From Straminergon stramineum (taxonomy: Eukaryota; Streptophyta; Bryopsida; Hypnales; Calliergonaceae): a stretch of 64,000 bases of DNA. The stretch lies in the NCBI GenBank assembly GCA_963920665.1, contig OY987269.1, positions 8,000,501 to 8,064,500 of the forward strand, given 5' to 3'. The notes under the pieces are model-generated. The model saw nothing but the letters and a program-made list of their open reading frames with translations. It was not told the origin of the DNA and did no database searches. Positions 60,336 through 64,000 of the stretch are shown one piece after another; the first letter of the stretch is position 1; every line of letters starts with the position of its first letter. The translations under genes and the position numbers were made by a program.

Positions 60336-62909
60336 TTAACCCCTAAAGTTCTTTGACTATGTTTCACTAAAAAAAACACTCAAAATGGGTTGTTTTGATG
60401 GCAAAGACTCCCTAAAAATGAAAAATGAAAAATTGTTTCATCTAACTATAAGATCTTGTATTAGACTACTTCATTATATTGAAGTAAAAAAATGGGTGAT
60501 TTGACCACATGGATTGTGAGATTATAGTGTTTAAAGTTGAAAAAAATGTTTTTGGGGGGCATCCAAATTTTGGGCAGCTCTAATTCGGGGAGGCTTTTGG
60601 ACAAGTTAATTTCACTTTTTTGCTTGAAATTTATTTGTTTGATTTTTGCAATAAAGTTGGCCACATGTTAAAAAAAATTATAATATTTTTAATTGGGGAG
60701 CATGTACCAAAAAATTCCAATAGGGAACTAGCTTCAAAAAAAATCTCATATAAAGCCCTTTTTTGAACAATTTATGGCTTGCACATACAATGATTTATTC
60801 AAAATTTGAATGGTGGATTTCTAGATTTCAACTAGCTCTAGAGGAGGAAAAAATAAAAATAAAAATCACATAAAATATCAAACTTCCACAAGCTTGATCA
60901 ATTTGTATCCAAGTTGAAATAAAGGGGCAATTGGGCATACTGGGCCTGGGAAGGGAGGAGGCTAGGTGAGGGTTAGCGAAGCCCAACTCATCATCTGAAC
61001 TCACTAACACTATATCACGTTCCCTTGATTTCAAAGATTTTAAACTTTCCCTAAATTTTGAAGATGTTCTTTGCTCAATGGAATAGAATTTTAGGATATT
61101 CTATAGCAAATGTTGATAGTATACTGATATTGAGACTTCATCTCCAATTACTTTAGAACAACATGCTTACATAGAAACGAGAAGAGTAGAGAAGATCTTT
61201 ATACAAGTGGGGTAGTAAGAGGTAAAACAAACCATGTGGGTTATGTAAATTAGAATTACTAAGAAATCAACTCATGTCAAAGTTAACCCCTAAAGGACCA
61301 AGTGTCCATTCAGCGTACGCAAGAAATCTTGGGTAGGCTCCTATGAAGTCATTTGTAGTCGGATGTTCATGAAATTTGGACATGTAGTGTATCTATGTAT
61401 CCCCTTCCTAAAAATCTAATTTTTTTTCCCATCAGGTGCCCGGATCAAAAGTTACGCTGCCCTGAACTTTGCGGGCAGCTCCGGCAGCATGTGCAAAACT
61501 CTTCCTATGATTTTGAAATTTGGCAGGTGTGTAGCTTACATGATCCAAGTTGAAAATGTCAAAAAAAATAACCGTATTCAGTGTAAGAATCTCATTCTAG
61601 AAGTAGTTAAAGTTTGTGAGCCATGTCCGGCAAGGTTGGAAAAAAACTTTTTCACCTAACTTCAAATGTTATAATCTTTCAATCCGTGCGGTCAAAGGTT
61701 TCTAAAAACATTTCCACATATTCCCAAAGAAGTGTAGTTCATATTTGTACGGTTGAACTTTGAAAAAAAAACCTTTTTTTTCATTTTTTTCTTGCTGCCC
61801 TAAAAAGTGTCAGTTTTTGACAATTCTTGTCCGAAATGTGCCTCGGTCCTTTAGGGGTTAAGTAAAAAGTAAGAATTATGTTCAAAGTATAATTTCAGAC
61901 CTCAATTTGGCATAGTAAAATAATTTATTTAAAATAAAATTGAACTAAGAAAAGTTAGGAAATCAAGCTAAGTTTCATCTCCTAAAAACCGTTTGGGATT
62001 TAGAGTCTCCAATCAAAAGTTATGAACAAATTTTAGAGAGGGGTTGGAAAGGACATTTTCATTGACATTTTCAAACATCCTCTCTGAATTTTGTTCATAA
62101 CTTTTTTTTCGAGACTCAAAATCACAAACGGATTTTTAGAAATGAAACTTAGCTTGATTTACCAACTTTTTTGAGTTCAAAGTTTTTTGAAATAAGTTAT
62201 TCAACTATATCAAAATGAGGTTTGAAATTCTACTTTGAACATAATTCCTATGTTTTGACAATGAGCGGTCATGCTCTCATCTTCAAATTGTCCCATACCC
62301 TTTGAAAATTCATAATGGACAATGGATTTGATTATAAAAACAACCTCTCCACTCTCTATAGTACAACATTTCAACTAACTAATTGATTCTACTAACAATC
62401 AAATTTTATTTGGATGATTGTTTGTCAAACGACATATTGGTTATTGATTCAATTGGTGTTGTGGACATTTTTGTTTCTATTTTAGTTTGTAATTAGAAGT
62501 AAACTCTCTACTAGGCTGAAGGAAGCTATAGAGAATCTACCTCCCTGCCACCACCTATTACATTGGGTGAAATTTATTAATTCAAAGAATGTAAGAGAAG
62601 TACCCCAATTTGAATCTGGGCAATAGGTTGCCCCAGACTCTATCCAAGCTCTTCTGGGCATTCCCAAGAAAATTTCCCTGTAGTGTTAATTATCCTGCCC
62701 ATGTTGCCCCCCGTCTATTGAAAATGACATTTTGCCCCATAACTATTTACAAGCACATTTGATTGTAAATTTTTTTGTGGAGCAACAAGGTATTCCTCGT
62801 CCCCACATCCAAAAAAAATTCAAAAAATATAGTGAATTTTTTTGTTTGTAATGTGATAATCAAAATTGCTATGTTGCCAAAAAAACACAGCTTGGTCCTT
62901 TAGGGGTTA
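60336..62909 (+). mobile_element. 2.0-kb TTAA element with nested insertion
   Basis: TTAA-CCCCTAAAG at 60336, CTTTAGGGG-TTAA ending at 62909. Inverted sister of 28028-30014. The 2574-bp span minus the 575-bp nested insertion gives 1999 bp against 1987 bp. Left subterminal TTCTTTGACTATG and right subterminal GACCAAG-complement differ, so the true TIR is short (about 9 bp plus target). It contains an internal foldback at about 61873-62258. No transposase frame. Confidence 0.88.
61283..61861 (+). mobile_element. 575-bp TTAA element nested in the 2-kb element
   Basis: TTAA-CCCCTAAAGGACC at 61283, GGTCCTTTAGGGG-TTAA ending at 61861. The sister 2-kb element has a single TTAA at the same place (29076-29079), with the flanks CAACTCATGTCAAAG and AAAAAGTAAGAATTATG matching, so this is a direct filled/empty pair proving a 4-bp TTAA duplication. 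Non-coding. Confidence 0.92.
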
Positions 62910-64000
62910 AGTTTAATATGAAAATAAAATTAAGTATAACCAAAAGATCATTTTGGAGCAAAGGTAGTATTTTTTTTATTGCTTCACTATCAATTATAAC
63001 ACTCTTCTTATTCCTTTATGTGTATCATCTAGTGTGCATTGCTAAACTCAACATTGACAACATGAGGCTCCATGATAAAACCATGATCTTAACCCCAACA
63101 AACTAGTGTTCACAATTGTGGCTAAATTTAGTAAAACCTCTACCAAATCTAGCTACAATAAAGAAAAAGTGAATATTATATTACTAAATGTTTACCACAC
63201 TTAACTTATATGATTTATTTTCAACAATGTTAACTCTCAAACGATGCTAAGGGTGATTGCAAGAAACACTTGTCCTTTTTTTGTCCCCTTCACCTCAGAC
63301 ACGTGGTTTTTGGTCATAACTTTTGCATCATAAGTCCGTTTGTCTTGAAATTTGGAATTAAGGTATACATAAAAGTTTCACACATTCCATAATTTTTTTG
63401 TTTTAAAAAAATACTTTACTATTTTTAAGGAGACCCCAATTGGATGTCTACCTTGGCCATTTTGGGGGGTTTGGGTTCAATGTTGTACCCAAAAATGTGA
63501 ACTAGAAACCACAAATTGGAGAAGCTAGAGTTGTATTCTCATTCCAATGATGGACGAAGAGTTTTTTTGCAAAACACCTTTGTGTGAGGTGTCTATATGG
63601 GGCCAAAGTGACCATTGTTCATGCACATTTTTCAAGTAGGAGAAAATTCTCCTTGAAGAATTTTTTGGTGCAATGCCAGAGTAAGCTTGTCTATGAAAAT
63701 GAATTGTTTGATGAATTTTTTTTGAATTTTTTTTAAATTACTAAAAATGAAAAGGTTCATAGATCCATTTTTTGCTATTTTAAGCTCCCATTGACTTCTA
63801 TAGTGCTCCATAGTAGCCTAGAGTACTATATAGTATTGTATAGTATTGAATCACTGATAGTTTAGATTTGCAAGTGCACCAAATTGATGGTTTAGATTCG
63901 CAGGCGCACATTGACATGCAGAATTGATAGTAGTCCATACTACTACCAATCCAATGGCCAGAAATTGCATTTTTGAACTAAAAATGTGAAGTATTTCTTG
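62910..64000. other. AT-rich gene-free stretch
   Basis: No supported gene or clear repeat boundary up to the end of the window. Confidence 0.45.

Noticed and set aside
3742..62909. CCCTAAA/TTTAGGG in element ends as interstitial telomere repeats
   Set aside because: Only single units occur, always as part of CCCCTAAAGG-type termini next to TTAA, never as tandem arrays.
1..64000. CRISPR array, bacterial operon or organellar insertion
   Set aside because: No regularly spaced short repeats with unique spacers, no bacterial-type gene clusters, and no recognisable plastid or mitochondrial gene stretch.

Overview
The window looks like nuclear DNA of a land plant. Long AT-rich, repeat-filled stretches separate a few compact genes with GC-richer exons, short GT-AG introns and plant-type protein homologues, and there is one nuclear-type tRNA-Val. 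Short introns, wide gene spacing and the mix of small terminal-inverted-repeat elements suggest a non-seed plant (bryophyte-like), but that part is inference and no species is claimed.

Layout. 1-3.7 kb: AT-rich, no recognised gene. 3.7-5.6 kb: nested small transposons. 5.9-7.4 kb: a GC-richer islet with one plausible orphan terminal exon. 7.6-12.7 kb: a direct tandem duplication carrying degenerate coding remnants; the left copy has two insertions that the right copy lacks. 13.1-17.6 kb: a 14-exon plus-strand gene for a PHAF1/UPF0183-family autophagy-related protein (397 aa as spliced here). 18.57 kb: tRNA-Val(AAC). 20.3-22.9 kb: a 5-exon minus-strand gene for a 2OG-Fe(II) oxygenase-like protein (615 aa). 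25-50 kb: gene-poor DNA with transposons, minisatellites and GC islets. 50.5-53.1 kb: a second copy of the oxygenase-like gene, same strand and same exon lengths. 54.7-64 kb: gene-poor repeats including a 2.6-kb nested transposon.

Two signals stand out. First, the oxygenase-like genes are near-identical over about 2.5 kb (exons 1-4, introns 1-3 and the leader), while exon 5 (about 79% identical), intron 4 and the distal promoters are clearly diverged. The break falls at the exon 4/intron 4 junction, which points to recent gene conversion between an older duplicated pair. Second, the gene-poor DNA carries about 17 non-autonomous elements with ends of the form CCCCTAAA(GG), flanked by TTAA. Two sister-copy comparisons inside the window give filled versus empty sites, and in the clearest one the target TTAA is exactly duplicated. 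A TTAA target with CCC-starting ends is the signature of the piggyBac superfamily, which is rarely reported in plants. No transposase gene is present, so any mobilising enzyme must lie elsewhere. The unambiguous members cover about 10.3 kb (16%) of the window.

The genes show no operon-like relation. The PHAF1-like gene would act in autophagy. The oxygenase-like pair has a degenerate metal site and a basic C-terminal region, so its role is open.
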